DNA of 64,000 nt. It comes from Rhododendron vialii (lineage: Eukaryota > Streptophyta > Magnoliopsida > Ericales > Ericaceae). This document shows, one piece after another, positions 1 through 10,319 of the stretch (positions are counted from its first letter, which is position 1; every line of letters starts with the position of its first letter). A program made the position numbers and the translations under genes. Below the pieces are notes generated by a model. It saw nothing but the letters and a program-made list of their open reading frames with translations. It searched no databases and had not been told where the DNA came from. The stretch spans positions 6,953,501 to 7,017,500 of the forward strand of contig NC_080566.1 in assembly GCF_030253575.1 (NCBI RefSeq). The letters are read 5' to 3'.

Positions 1-360
1 GACCTGGGGGCACTGTGCTCGTGCTTTTCATGGAGCTCTCTATCTTTGGCCTAAAAAAGTGATCAAAATTTTGTATTTTTGGGGTTCTTAAGATCATAAC
101 TACAAGAAAACTACTCACAAAATGAACTGATTGAGAGTTTTTCGTATTTTTGGGGTCGGTTTGTATTTTCTTTTGTGTAAGTTAAATTCATGAAAACCAA
201 AACCATGTTACGAAACCTACAGTTCACAACTTGAGAACTACAGAGTTCAGAACAGACCCACCAAAACATACTGATAGGGAAAGAGACCTTAGCCCCACAA
301 TTAGACAGTTGACAAAATTATCAATTACACACATCTGCAGATGTCAAGCTAACTAATTAG
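1..360. repeat. Flank of U2 copy 1, duplicated near 15.8 kb
   Basis: No gene is visible. The first 240 bases recur almost unchanged at about 15,785-16,030 (shared start GGGGGCACTGTGCTCGTG), so this is one end of a duplicated block. The part from about 290 to 360 also recurs downstream of the other U2 copies (for example the phrase ACACATCTGCAGATGTCAAG near 14,975). Confidence 0.7.
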
Positions 361-386
361 TTCTAGGCGCAAAGTAGCAGAAACTA

Positions 387-584
387 TTGAACTTTGTTTG
401 GGTGGGGTACGCCAGGTCAAGGCAATAGTGCAACACCAAGGCAACGCATGAGAGGCCGCCCCAGTAGCAAGCTACTATAGTGGGCCCTCCCTCTCAAAAA
501 TTTATTTAATTTAATAAAGAGTGAGCCGATGGCCGACATAACAGATACTACACTTGATCTTAGCCAAAAGGCCGAGAAAGGTAT
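387..584 (-). pseudogene. U2: U2 snRNA copy 1, internally deleted
   Basis: Read on the minus strand, the sequence opens at 584 with ATACCTTTCTCGGCC and continues through GGCTAAGATC and the branch-site recognition element GTGTAGTA, which identifies the spliceosomal U2 snRNA. It then continues through the Sm region (AATTTTTGAG) and the 3' stem-loops to about 402. About 20 nt between GTAGTATCTGTT and the ATGTGGGC-like segment are missing, which removes most of stem-loop IIa. A plant snRNA 3' box of the form CA(N)AGTNNAA (CAAACAAAGTTCAA) lies at 387-400. The deletion hits a conserved functional stem, so I call it a pseudogene although the promoter and 3' box remain. Confidence 0.85.
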
Positions 585-601
585 GTCTTCTCTTCTTGGG
601 A

Positions 602-658
602 TGCCTATTTTATAGTCACATTTTCTCTCCTTGTTTTTCTGCTTAGTTGATGTGGGAA
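602..658 (-). promoter_or_regulatory. U2 promoter (TATA plus USE), copy 1
   Basis: On the minus strand a TATA box (CTATAAAATAGG) lies about 20-30 bases upstream of the U2 start. The plant USE (TCCCACATCA, consensus RTCCCACATCG) lies at 647-657. The gap between the two of about 33 bases is the spacing known for plant snRNA genes read by RNA polymerase II. Confidence 0.75.
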
Positions 659-659
659 A

Positions 660-1457
660 AAACCCCCAAAGTAACAAACTAGGTTTTGCTGCTTTTGCAC
701 ATATTCTGCTTGGTTTGTGCTGTCAGTTCTACTCGGTTGTTTGAAGCCTCTGAACACCTAGTGAGTCCTTGTGTCCACCATTTACATTATAACTGCTTAA
801 TCTATTGAGTATCAGATTGCTTGGGAAAAAAATTCCCCCTAGAAATTAGCCCTCTAGATATCTAAATTAGCCATCTAAATTGCCCAATAATGAGTTCAAT
901 ATACAGCTCTGTATAGCTTAGAATGTGATTGAGTTGGTTCTGGCTTTAGGAAGTCTTTGCTATCCTTTGAGTTCTCTTTGTTTTTTTCTTAATCAAAAGC
1001 AACTTACGGAAACAAACTTGTAGTAAAGTTCATTGAGTGGACTCGTGCAGTGCATCGAGGATCAAAACCAAACACTCACACACAAATTGAGAGAAACTTA
1101 ACTATTATTGGATCATACGCAATAACATTACAAAAAAAAAAAAAAAAAAACTCTCCGGAGAGCTCAACTCCGGCCCTCATGTTATCTCTCACCCACACCA
1201 CGACTCTCGCCTTGGTTGAATCCTGATGATGAAACGGTTTATGATAATTTAATGAAGTGTGGAAAGCCCAATGAACCTTGTGAACACTCTTACAAAATGA
1301 ACAAGTACCCTAGAACTAGGGATGTGAGCATCGAATGGAGCTTAGAATGTGTAAATGGGCACAAAAATGTACTTTAGCCTTTGTCGCTCCGATGATCTTT
1401 GAATCGGTCTTCCTTTGACGAACTTTTCATAAATAAACTTCATTATTTTAATTGTTT
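660..1457. repeat. U2-upstream repeat unit, copy A
   Basis: Sequence upstream of U2 copy 1 that recurs in the tandem arrays at about 10-14 kb and 20-25 kb. Diagnostic phrases are AACCAAACACTCACACACAA (about 1,067) and GATGATGAAACGG (about 1,225). A run of about 20 A at 1,131-1,150 is specific to this copy. No protein gene is visible. Confidence 0.7.
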
Positions 1458-2086
1458 GTTTCCAAAATACTGTGAAAACCTTATTCATCATTATATAATT
1501 GGTTTTAATTTGATTTAAAATGAATACGATACAAGCGTTTTATTGAAATAATGTGTTTTTTGACCAACTGAGGGAAAAATGGACATGTATTTTGATGTAC
1601 AATTATTTTTCATCGAAACTAATTCGGTAGGAAAGTAGAATGGACAAGTTTTATAATGGTTCAAACCATGAGCAAAGTGGAGTTCGGGAGTATCTGGGGC
1701 AAGTCCGCAAAGTTGGGACTTGTTGTGCCGTTTCAAGATGCGCCCGGGGCGCATTTAAAGGGGCTTTGGCGCGAAGGATTGCGCCTGGGCGCGAAGGAGA
1801 CGCATTAATACTGCTCAAACTTTGCGTAATTGCCCCGGACACCCCCAAACTCCAATTTCTGCGTGGTTTGAACTGTTAGAAAGCTTGTCCAATTTACTTT
1901 CTATCCAAAGTAGTTTGGATAATAAATCATTTGTACATCAAAATAAGTGACTATTTTACCCTCAATGGGTCAAAATATGATTCATTCCGGTAGAACAGGT
2001 GTATGTTTCTCATTTTAAATTGGATAAAGACCCATTATACATCAATAATTAGTATTTCAAAGTACTAAAAGATGGCGGAATCCAAC
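1458..2086. mobile_element. Foldback (long inverted repeat) element, copy A
   Basis: The left arm (about 1,458-1,725) and right arm (about 1,815-2,086) are inverted copies of each other: for example GGTTCAAACCATGAGC on the left faces GCGTGGTTTGAACTG on the right. The central loop contains GATGCGCCCGGGGCGCATTT and GCGCCTGGGCGCGAAGG. Total length is about 0.63 kb with arms of about 250 bases, like a long-TIR MITE or foldback element. Seven related copies lie further right. No transposase. Confidence 0.8.
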
Positions 2087-2214
2087 CATATATGGGAGTT
2101 GAACGTACAGTTTCTCTTTCCCCACATTAAACCAAGCGATATTCTTGCTTCTGATTGGTATTTTTTGTGGAAGAATAAATTAATCTGAATGATACATTGT
2201 TTGGCAACAACTAT

Positions 2215-2290
2215 AACTATGCTTTGAATCAGAATAATTGATGTCTACGTGAAATGTTGGTGCATTAGTTATGCCTCTTGGATGTTTTAT
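2215..2290 (+). pseudogene. PPR gene fragment
   Basis: Matches 29,945-30,020 of the longer PPR pseudogene (GTGAAATGTTGGTGCATTAG against GTGAAATGTGGGTACATTGG). It covers one PPR helix pair only. No open gene. Confidence 0.65.
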
Positions 2291-2324
2291 GAAAAACTGA
2301 ATGTTTGTATCAGTAGTTCATTAC

Positions 2325-2765
2325 ATCAAAAAAGAAAAACTGAATGCTCCCAAGGTGCATTACAAAAAGAGGGAAAATAGGATGTGCCCGGGTAGCAATT
2401 CAATTGCGCCAGAGAAACATTAACATGAACCTATGGAACAACAGTTGTAGAGCCGGCTGGCCAAAAAGAAATTCTGGACGTGCCTGGCCGGTGCGCAACT
2501 TAAATGTGCCTTACTAAAGGAGCGGAAAGCAAGATGCACGCCTGGGGCGCAATTCAAATGCGCCTGAGGCGCATGTGATGCATCTTTTTGCAATGGTTTT
2601 TTTTAGTCCTAGTTATCCGGAGACTATAAAAGGCCAACCTTTAATAAGGATTTTTCAAGCAAAAGAGACACACATGAAACCAGTACGAAGGGCTTCCAAG
2701 AGTTCCGTCCATGAAGATTTCATTGAACAACTTGGATCCATCTCGAATCAATTACTTCATTGAGG
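2325..2765 (+). repeat. GCGCC-palindrome dispersed repeat, copy a
   Basis: A member of a family of about 350-400 bp with the motifs GTTCATTACATCAAAA, repeated GCGCC/GGCGC half sites (ATTGCGCCAGAGAAAC, AATGCGCCTGAGGCGCATG), then CTAGT...GGAGACTATAAA and an end near GAAGATTTCATTGA. Copies lie near 4.7, 6.4, 9.1 (inverted), 14.9, 15.5, 19.3 (inverted) and 28.8 kb. No coding capacity. Confidence 0.7.
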
Positions 2766-3375
2766 ATTTCATATAGAATGTAAAATTACTCATCATCAAA
2801 TTATTTCTCATCATTGGTGGCATTCTTTTCAAGAATAATTCATTGAATAAATCGTTGTCAGTTTTTGGTTTTGTTCCAAACTCAAACATTCGTTTCACTT
2901 GTAGGTTTTCTTCAATTGGCTTGTCGTACTAATGCTCACACCATCGCACGGTTGATGGGCTGAAAGGGAGGGACACTTCCAAGTCCCAACTGTATCTAGT
3001 TTAACTTTCAATATCTATTCTTATACTTGTGTGTTGTACCTGTTGTTGTATCAATTAACCTTTTCTTTTTTTGCTAGCAAACGCGGAGGAGGAACCAATA
3101 CCCGTGAAATTGGCTAGTTCACAGCATGCTTTAATCCGTGGAGTGGCCTGCAGAAGGAAGGTCTGCACTATTTTTCTTCTTTCATGCTCCACTTGTTGAA
3201 CTCTATTAGGCTTTGTTTGGATCAAAGATCTTTGATGGGATATATCAAGGGGAATGGAATGATTGAGAAACCAAAGTTTAATGTCAGGGTTTTCACTTCA
3301 TTTTTCCCTTTGCCTATTCCTCCTTAAATCCATCCAAGAAACCTTGACGCAAACACGTACAGCCTTGATGTGATT
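2766..3375. other. No gene recognised
   Basis: AT-rich sequence with no supported gene. A short stretch near 2,900-2,975 and another at 3,075-3,175 look exon-like (less AT-rich), but I see no open frame or family match. Confidence 0.4.
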
Positions 3376-3377
3376 TA

Positions 3378-3470
3378 AACTTGGTTTGGATGGGGTGCAC
3401 CAAGCCAAGGCGACACTCAAAAGACCCCAAGAGATATGTGGGCCTTCACCCTCATAAAATTAATTTAGTA
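3378..3470 (-). pseudogene. U2 snRNA 3' fragment
   Basis: The minus strand reads as the 3' half of U2, from TAAATTAATTTTATGAGGGT (Sm region) to GGTGCACCCCATCC, with a gap inside. The 5' half is absent, so it is a degenerate fragment. Confidence 0.65.
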
Positions 3471-3562
3471 TCATGTCAGCTGATTGATGATCCACTTACA
3501 AACTAATAGGGAAAGACACCTTAGCCAACTAAATTGGTTCTTGACGCAAAGTAGCAAAAAAC

Positions 3563-3640
3563 CTTGAACTTGGTTTGGGTAGGGTGCACCAGGCCAAGGT
3601 AGGAGTGCAACACCAAGGCGACACATGAGATTTTTGGGCC
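3563..3640 (-). pseudogene. U2 snRNA 3' fragment with 3' box
   Basis: The minus strand shows the last U2 stem-loop (CGCCTTGGTGTTGCACT to CTTGGCCTGGTGCACCC) followed by a 3' box (CAAACCAAGTTCAA). The rest of U2 is gone. Confidence 0.7.
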
Positions 3641-3837
3641 AACAAAAACATTCTTAAATGTTTTTTTTTTTGTTGTTGAGATTTTTTCAATGGGTTTTGG
3701 CTTAAAATGAGGTGGGCCAGCTGGTAAGCTCAATTTAGTCCACTAAGTCCAAGAGGCCCACTTCAAAACCCAAATTCCTCATTAGAAGACCCACGCTTTG
3801 GCCACGATGGAGGGTATACTAGTCCCGCTTTCAGAAA

Positions 3838-4330
3838 TTGCGGCCAAGTGTCAAAACAAGCTGCCAATGTAATAAGAAGCGGCCAAGTGTAATAAAATGC
3901 GGCCAAGAGTAATAACAAGCGGCCAAGTGTCAAAACAAGCGGCCAGGAGTAATAACAAGCGGCCAAGAGTAATAAGAAGCGGCCAAGTGTAATAAGAAGT
4001 GGCCAACAGTAATAAGACGCGGCCAACAGTAATAACAAGCGGCCAGGAGTAATAAGACGCGGCCAAGTGTCAAAACAAGCGGTTAGGAGTAATAAGACGC
4101 GGCCAAGAGTAATAAGACGCGGCCAACAGTAATAACAAGCGGCCAAGTGTCAAAACAAGCGGCCAGAAGTAAAACGATGCGGCCAAGTATAATAAAGCAC
4201 GGCCAAGATATTCGAAAAAAGATCATACACTAAAACGTATGTTCCGTAACCACGCTTTAAAAAATTGCGGCCATATGTCGAAACATGCTGCCAGGAGTAA
4301 TAAGATGCGGCCAAGATGTCCGAAAACATA
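3838..4330. repeat. 20-bp minisatellite
   Basis: About 18 tandem copies of a 20-bp unit (GCGGCCAAGTGTAATAAGAA and variants with CAGG, CAAC, CAAAAC) from 3,838 to about 4,212, with two or three scattered decayed copies to 4,330. Variants alternate between AGTGTCAAAACAA and AGAGTAATAAGA(A/C), hinting at higher-order pairing of units. Open frames across it are by-products of the 20-base period. Confidence 0.9.
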
Positions 4331-4419
4331 TCATACGTACACCAATCACGCTTTTACCAGTAGTAAGCAAGAAAAAAATGCATGAATGACAACGATTTGA
4401 GCTTCGTACTTTGTACTGT

Positions 4420-4605
4420 TCAAGCTATTGTTGAGAGGTGGGATGGAGTTGAAGAACTACGGAGATGTATGACTGACAATGATTAGTAAAGAAGCCAAGA
4501 AGGAGCTGCGTTGAAGCCGAAGGTTTGATTCTTGGTTTTGCTTCTGAAGATCGATCACACCCTCAAATGCCGGAAATCTATGAGCCCGGCTGTGGATGTC
4601 ATATG
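4420..4605 (+). pseudogene. PPR gene 3' fragment
   Basis: Matches 32,200-32,355 of the PPR pseudogene (AGGTGGGATGGAGTTGAAGA, GAGCTGCGTTGAAGCC), that is, the E-motif end of a PLS-class PPR protein. Frameshifted; not a gene. Confidence 0.65.
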
Positions 4606-4714
4606 TAGGAATGAAATTGTTCTGTTTCGTTTTGAAAGTGCCTCAAGGCCCAAATTTTTTGTTCAAGATTTTTCTCATATACAAATAAATATGGGCTAAC
4701 ACAAGAACCATTGA

Positions 4715-5085
4715 ACTATGGAGTTTTTTTTTTTGTTGATCCCGATTTATGGAGTCCACAATTAGATTTTGCACTTTTGAGCATGTTGACATGGAATTCA
4801 GTAGTTCATTACATCAAAAGAGAAAAAAATGAATGCTCCCGAGTAGCAATTCAAATTGCGCCTGAGGCACATTACAAGAAGAGAGAAAATGTGGATGCGC
4901 CCAGGCGCAACTTAAATACACTTGAGGCACACTCGAATTGCGCCTGAGGGCATGTGATGCAACAAATATTTTTAATTTGTTTTTTTACCTCACTTTTTCT
5001 AGTCCGAATTGGCAGGAGACTAAAAAAAGATAATCCTTTAAATATTGTAAGAATTGTTAAAGCATAAGAGAGATACAAGAAGCCC
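4715..5085 (+). repeat. GCGCC-palindrome dispersed repeat, copy b
   Basis: Near-complete copy: it starts with a T run and a GATCC...GGAGTCCACA segment, then CATTACATCAAAAGAGAAAA, four spaced GCGCC/GGCGC half sites between 4,855 and 4,950, then TTTTTCTAGTCCGAATTGGC and GGAGACTAAAAAAAGATAAT. It ends where the PPR fragment begins, as if the two were duplicated together. Confidence 0.75.
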
Positions 5086-5965
5086 GTATGAAGTATTTTC
5101 AGCTTCTGGGGAGAATGGTAATCGTTTTCAAGGCAAAAATTGCATGGTTTTGCTACTGAAAATGGACTTTATCACTGTGTTCTCCAAACTTCATTCCTTA
5201 GATTCTTATGCAAAGTGCGGGTACATGGATAGAACAGCTCAAATTGTTTAGACAAATTCTCTTTAAGAATAGCACCACTAGTTTCAGAATCATACTCAAA
5301 ATGCCCTCCATTTTGAGAATGCCATAGAACTATTCCGGCAAATGGGCAATGGAAATTTAGAACCAGCGACTGATATCTTTTTTTTTCTTTCTTTTGACAA
5401 GTTTTGTGGCTGTTATCTCATCTTTAAATGCCTCATCGTTGTGTGTACTAATATTGGCGGCTTGAAACTCGGGCTGATAGAATGATAAATAGTGCACTCG
5501 TGACATGGACATCGGTTATTGAGGGTTGTGGAACCCTTGGGCTAGGTTTCGAAGCCCTGCAAATTGTTCGTCAAATGGTGGAAAAAGGACTGGAGCATAA
5601 AAGTAATGACCTTCTTGAGCTTATTATCTACTTGTAGCCACTCTTGGCCTTCCTTCTAAGTGAAGGCTGTAGAGTCTTTTATGCCATGAAATGGAGATTC
5701 GGAATGGAACCCGATCTAAATCATTACACTTGTATCGTGGATTTGTTGAGTCGTTCTGGGAAGCTCAACGAGGCTTTCGATATGGTTATGAAACTAGTGG
5801 CTTTTCTATGAGGTAGTATTTAGGGAGCGCTGTTAGCAGCCTATAGAGTTCAATAGGAACAAAAAAATAGGGGAATATGCAGCTGAAGGCTCTTGGATTT
5901 GGAACCCAATAATGCTTGCTATTACACTTAGTAATGTTCAAGAAGTTGTTTACATTTGATGCTTT
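5086..5965 (+). pseudogene. PPR pseudogene, middle and 3' part
   Basis: Colinear with 31,245-32,200: TCAGCTTCTGGG, GACTTTATCACTGTGTTCT, ATAGAACTATTCCGGCAAAT, ACATGGACATCGGTTATTGA, TGTAGCCACTC and GATCTAAATCATTACACTTG all recur. It carries several internal deletions and frameshifts. It encodes recognisable PPR motifs (Y-A-K-C-G, M-E-P-D-L-N-H-Y) but no continuous protein. At 5,690 it keeps the TGG codon that is TAG in the 31.9-kb copy. Confidence 0.8.
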
Positions 5966-6424
5966 TTAAGCCTTTTGTTTCTTTTCACTGAAAATCTGAA
6001 ACTTGGTAATACCTACATGTATGGTAACTATAGAAGTTTTCAAGATCATGTTTTTGCTGACCTTAAAGTTTTCAAGATCATGTTAGCTACACTTAAGCTA
6101 TTGTTTGCCAATTGTCATGTTGGATTGTGACTTTTGATTTCCCATGAAATCAATATAAAAATTGCATCAACCATTGTCTGGTTCTGCAACTATTTTGCCA
6201 CAACCATTGCCTGCATGACTTCTCTCCGATTTCAAACGTATTAATTTATTTGATAGTTTGCATAGTTCTTTTCTTGCTTGGCAAAAGATGATTTTATAAA
6301 AGCTCGATTTTATAAAAGCTCGTTTACAAATGCCGTTGTGTTACAACTTATTGTCATGCTTTCAACTATCTTTTCCTTCAACAATATCAGCTGATTAATG
6401 ATCCACTTACGTCCTCCCCCAGTG
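5966..6424. other. No gene recognised
   Basis: AT-rich spacer with short local duplications (TTTTCAAGATCATGTT twice near 6,040 and 6,068; TTTTATAAAAGCTCG twice near 6,290). No coding signal. Confidence 0.4.
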
Positions 6425-6840
6425 ACACAGAGTGAATTTGTATTTGGAACCAGAATTATGGAGTTCACAGTTAAAACATTTTGCCACTTTCGAGCATGTT
6501 GGCTTGTTATTCAGTGGTTCATTACATTGAAAGAGAAAAAAGTAAATGCTCCCGAGATGCAATTTCAAATGCGCCTGCGGCACATTATGAAAGGAGAGAA
6601 AATAGGACGCACCCGAGGCACATTACAAAAAGAGAGAAAACGTGGATGCGCCAGGGGCACATTGCGCCTGGGGTGCATGTGATGCAGCAAATTTTTCTAA
6701 TTTGTTTCTTACTGAGTTTTTCTAGTCTAAATTGGCAGGCGACTAAAAAAATGCAATCCTTTGAACATTATAAGGAGTATAACTGCATAAGAAGGGGACA
6801 AGAAGCCCGTACGAAGTGATTCAATGAGTTCCATTTATGA
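6425..6840 (+). repeat. GCGCC-palindrome dispersed repeat, copy c
   Basis: Same order of motifs as the copy at 4.7 kb, including the GGAACCAGAATTATGGAGTT head and the CATAAGAAGGGGACAAGAAG tail. Again followed by a PPR fragment. Confidence 0.75.
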
Positions 6841-7004
6841 AGATTTCATTGACATACGTTTTGATTCTCAGATATACATGATTCATAATTTGTTCTTCAA
6901 TACTTTGCAAGTTGTGTAGGAGATCACGGACCCCATAGTTTCCGAACTTTATAAGGATTGTTAAATCAGTTTCAGTTTTATTGATAATCCCAAATCATCC
7001 AAGT

Positions 7005-7295
7005 TTATCCATGCTTATCCTAAACATGTATGCATGATTGATGTAGAAGCATTTCTTATGCTAGACTATGGTGTGACAGGGTGATAAATAGAGAAATTGT
7101 GACACGGAAATCAATAATCGGGGGCAGTGGAGCACATGGGCTAGGTTTCGAAACCCTGTAAAATTTTCATCAAATGGCGGAAGAAGGTATGGAGCCGAAT
7201 AGTATGACCTTCGATCTTGAGCTTATTATCCGCTTGTAGCAACTCTAGCCTTCTAATTGAAGGATGTAGAGTCTTTTATGCCATGAGGATTGGAG
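7005..7295 (+). pseudogene. PPR gene fragment
   Basis: Matches 31,620-31,945 of the long PPR pseudogene (AACATGTATGCA, TTTCTTATGCTAGA, GGGCTAGGTTTCGA, GAGCTTATTATCCGC), with deletions. Non-coding. Confidence 0.7.
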
Positions 7296-7572
7296 GTTGA
7301 GATTTTGGGCGTAGCCTATTAAACGACTCGAACCCAACATAAAGTTGGAGGGGCCAGGTTGACAACTTTTTAACTCCAACACGAATATGGTACAATTTGA
7401 CGAATATGGTATACTTTTTGGGTAAGTTAAATTCATGAAAACCAAAGCCAAGTTACAAAAACTACAGAGTACACAACTTGAAAGAGACCTTAGCCCCGCA
7501 ATTAAACAATTACACACATTTGCATATGTCAAGTCAACTAATTTGGTTCTAGACACGAAGTAGCAAAAGCTT

Positions 7573-7730
7573 TTGAACTTGATTTGGGTGGGGTGCGCCA
7601 GGTCAAGGCAATAGTGCAACACCAAGGCAACGCATGAGAGACCCCAGTAGCTTGCTAATGTAGTGGGTCCTCCCCTCAAAAAATTAATTTAATAAGAAGT
7701 GAGCCGATAGCCCACATATAACATATCAGT
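7573..7730 (-). pseudogene. U2: U2 snRNA copy 2, 5' part deleted
   Basis: The minus strand holds the U2 3' two thirds: GTGGGCTATCGGCTCAC, the Sm region AATTAATTTTTTGAGGGG, the 3' stem-loops and a 3' box (CAAATCAAGTTCAA, 7,573-7,586). The first 50 or so bases, including the branch-site recognition element, are missing, and the TATA region is joined to the loop II part. It cannot make a working U2. Confidence 0.85.
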
Positions 7731-7780
7731 ATATGGTCATGTTTTCTCTTCTCGTTTTTCTGCTTAGTCAATGTGGGAAA
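7726..7780 (-). promoter_or_regulatory. Remnant U2 promoter, copy 2
   Basis: A USE-like TCCCACATTGA lies at 7,768-7,778 on the minus strand and a TATA-like CCATATAC near 7,729-7,736. It now faces a truncated U2. Confidence 0.6.
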
Positions 7781-7784
7781 CAAA

Positions 7785-8369
7785 CCCCAAAGTAACACAC
7801 TGGTTTTTTTCTGCTTTTTCACATATTTTGCTTGGTTTGTGCCATCAGCCCAACTCGGTTGTTTGAAGCCTCTGAGCACCTTGTGAATCCGTGTGTCTAA
7901 CTGCTAAATTTATTGAGTATCAAATTGCTTAATATAAAAAATAAAAAAAATAAAAAAAACCCCTCTAAATTGGCCATGTAGATAGCTGGTTTCCCATCCT
8001 TTATTAGGGGTCAAGGTTGAACGTCTTGCTACTCTCTTTTTCTCCTTTCCCCTAAAACATGGGGATCAAGATATTTCGATAAAGAGTGCTATCGTTTGCA
8101 CAGATTGTACTAATCCTTATTTCGAAAAGAGCAAGAAAAATTGATTTATTTAAAGTGTGAGCTGTGATCGCGGATTTGAAGCAAATGTTTCTACAATTTG
8201 TTATCCAAAGGTACGTACGCATTATTAATAATTACAGTAAAATTTATTTTTCATATCTCATCTTCTTTTTAACGTTGGAAGAATTGGATTCTCTGAATTA
8301 CAGACAACCGAGTGACACTCTCTGCATTGGGAGTGATTCTCCATAAATTACATGTGGGTATTCGATATA
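7785..8369. repeat. U2-upstream segment, copy 2
   Basis: Same upstream sequence as the other U2 copies (GAAGCCTCTGAGCACC, TTTATTAGGGGTCAAGGTTG). The poly-C position holds an A-rich tract at about 7,940-7,965 followed by only four C. From about 8,200 to 8,310 it matches 16,248-16,360. No gene. Confidence 0.65.
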
Positions 8370-8560
8370 GAATTGGGTTGGTACTGTGCAGTACCGTGCT
8401 GCGCACTTTCGAGCCATTGGATCACGCATCCGACGGCTCAGATGCAATCAACAATCGAGAGTCATTCATTGCCGAGACGAGATTCGAGCCATCGGATGCA
8501 CGATTCAATAACTCAGAGGTGCACAGCACAGTGCTGCGCATACCACTACCAACACCATCC
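8370..8560. mobile_element. MITE-like element with terminal inverted repeats
   Basis: The left end (TTGGTACTGTGCAGTACCG, then GTGCTGCGCAC) is mirrored at the right end (GTGCTGCGCATACCAC). The middle carries GAGCCATTGGATCACGCATC and GAGCCATCGGATGCACGATT, also roughly inverted. About 190 bp, no coding. A second copy is at 18,605-18,795. Confidence 0.7.
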
Positions 8561-8757
8561 CCCTCCATTGTCTACGGGGTATGCAAATAGCTGGGGAATA
8601 TGGAAGGGAGAAAAAGGAACAGAAAAACGACTTTGAGATTAAATAACTCCTTCATCTCCTTTTGAGAACAAAACAAAAAACTTACTCGAAACTTCTTCAA
8701 GGTTGGGTTCTAAGTACTAGCTTCTTGTGCCTCTCTTTATGCTTGAACAACCCTTGG

Positions 8758-9062
8758 AATTGTTGGGATTATTTCCCTAAATCAATTCCACACGCAAACG
8801 GAAGCGTAATCGAAAAAATTAAAACACGCAATAAACAAGGAAACAACAGACAAGAAATACGTGGTTCCCCAAACTAGGGTATATGTCCACGGGAGGGAGA
8901 GATAATCCACTATACGAAAAATAAGAGATTACAATGTGAGATGAAAAACTCTCCTCGAGCTCCTAACACTTGGCTCACTATGTTTTTCACTCACCCTCAA
9001 CATCTCTATTTTTCCTCACATTACTCTCCTCTCACCTCACAGCCGGCTTACTCGGCAACTCC
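8758..9062 (+). mobile_element. LTR fragment, Copia-like, fossil
   Basis: Starts with TGTTGGGATTATTTCCC and holds CAAACGGAAGCGTAATCG, ACGTGGTTCCCC and GTCCACGGGAGGG, a pattern typical of plant Ty1/Copia LTRs. No internal coding region. Broken. Duplicated at 18,993-19,300 as part of the larger block, so the insertion predates that duplication. Confidence 0.55.
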
Positions 9063-9440
9063 CGAAGGAGCTGTCCATTAACAGGAATCACTTCGTACAG
9101 ACTTCTTGTGCCTCTCTTATGCTTTAACAATCCTTATTATGTTTAAAGGATTGTCTTTTTAGTCTCCTGCCAATTCGGACAAGAAAAACTCAATAAAAAA
9201 TAAATAAAAAAAATATGCTGCAGCACATGCGCCAAAGGCACAATTCGAGTGCGGCCCAGATGCATTTAAGTTGCGTCTGGGCGCATCCATACTTTCTCTG
9301 ATTTTGCAATGCGCCTTAGGTGCATTTGAATTGCTCATCGGGAGCATTTAGGTTTTTCTCTTTTGATGTAATGAACCACTGAATTCCTTGCCAGCGTGCT
9401 CAAAAGTGCAAAATGTTCTCACTGTGAACTTCGTAACTCT
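9063..9440 (-). repeat. GCGCC-palindrome dispersed repeat, copy d (inverted)
   Basis: Minus-strand copy: the tail (CTTCTTGTGCCTCTCTTATG) comes first, then CTCCTGCCAATTCGGACAAG, GGCACAATTCGAGTGCGGCC, GCGTCTGGGCGCATCC, AATGCGCCTTAGGTGCATTT, and the head at 9,360-9,440. It forms part of the left inverted arm around the array. Confidence 0.75.
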
Positions 9441-9985
9441 GGATCAAACAAAAAACAAAAACTTCATCATTGGTTCATCTGTTAGCCCATATATTATTTG
9501 GCTATACAAATCATTGTACTCAACGAAATGTATATTAGAAAAGCTTTGGGGTGGTTTAGGCAAGGGGAACTGCGCTCCTCTTATGAACGATACATGGCCT
9601 TTTGAACCAAGTTAGATGATGTTATTTTCTCAAAATACAAGGATCGATCTTTAAGTACACTTTTTTGCCGTGAAACAGAACCACCGAACTGATTATTGCC
9701 CAACACTCAAATACTATGAGAAATATATGATCACGATGTGTAGACTCAGAGAAATATATGATCACGATGTGTAGATAATTACCAGAACCGAAAAAACTAC
9801 AATACACATCATCATATACGAATTTTGTGGCTGATTTTTATGACTTTTTCTTGCTCACTTTATTAGTTTTTGTGGCTCATCTTACGAAAGTGTGTACGGT
9901 ACACCTTTATGAATTTTGTGGCTTACTTTTATGAATTTTGGTGGCCCAATATATGAGATTTTATGGTTTATATTTGAATTTTTGT
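9441..9985. repeat. Left inverted arm of block 1
   Basis: This stretch recurs directly at about 19,666-20,185 and in inverted form at about 14,470-14,760. Landmarks are GGATGATGTTATTTTCTCAA (here GTTAGATGATG) and ATTGCCCAACACTCAAATAC. From 9,840 to 9,985 there are short repeated phrases (TATGAATTTTGTGGCTTA). No gene. Confidence 0.65.
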
Positions 9986-10319
9986 GGTGTTGAATACAAA
10001 AAACTCTCTTGAGGAGCACCCCTCTGAGCTCGACTCCCTCAAGTTATCTCTCACCCTTACCACAAATCATGCCATGGGTGAATTCTGATAATGAAACGGT
10101 TTTTGAGTGTTTAATGAAGTTTTGGGAGCCCAATGAATCTTGTGGCCGGGCTCTCTTACAGAATGAACAAATACCATAGATCTAGGGATGTGGGCATCAA
10201 ATGGAACTTAGAATGTGTAAATGAGCGCGAAAACATACTTTAGCCTTTGTCGCTCTGATGATCTTTGAATCAGTCTCCCTTTGACAACCTTTTCATAAAT
10301 AAAAACTTCATTATTTTAA

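Noticed and set aside
3763-4146. Open frame of 127 codons rich in W-P-L-L-I-T-L-G-R repeats on the minus strand
   Set aside because: It is the 20-bp minisatellite read in frame; two frames give similar repeats and there is no start context or family match.
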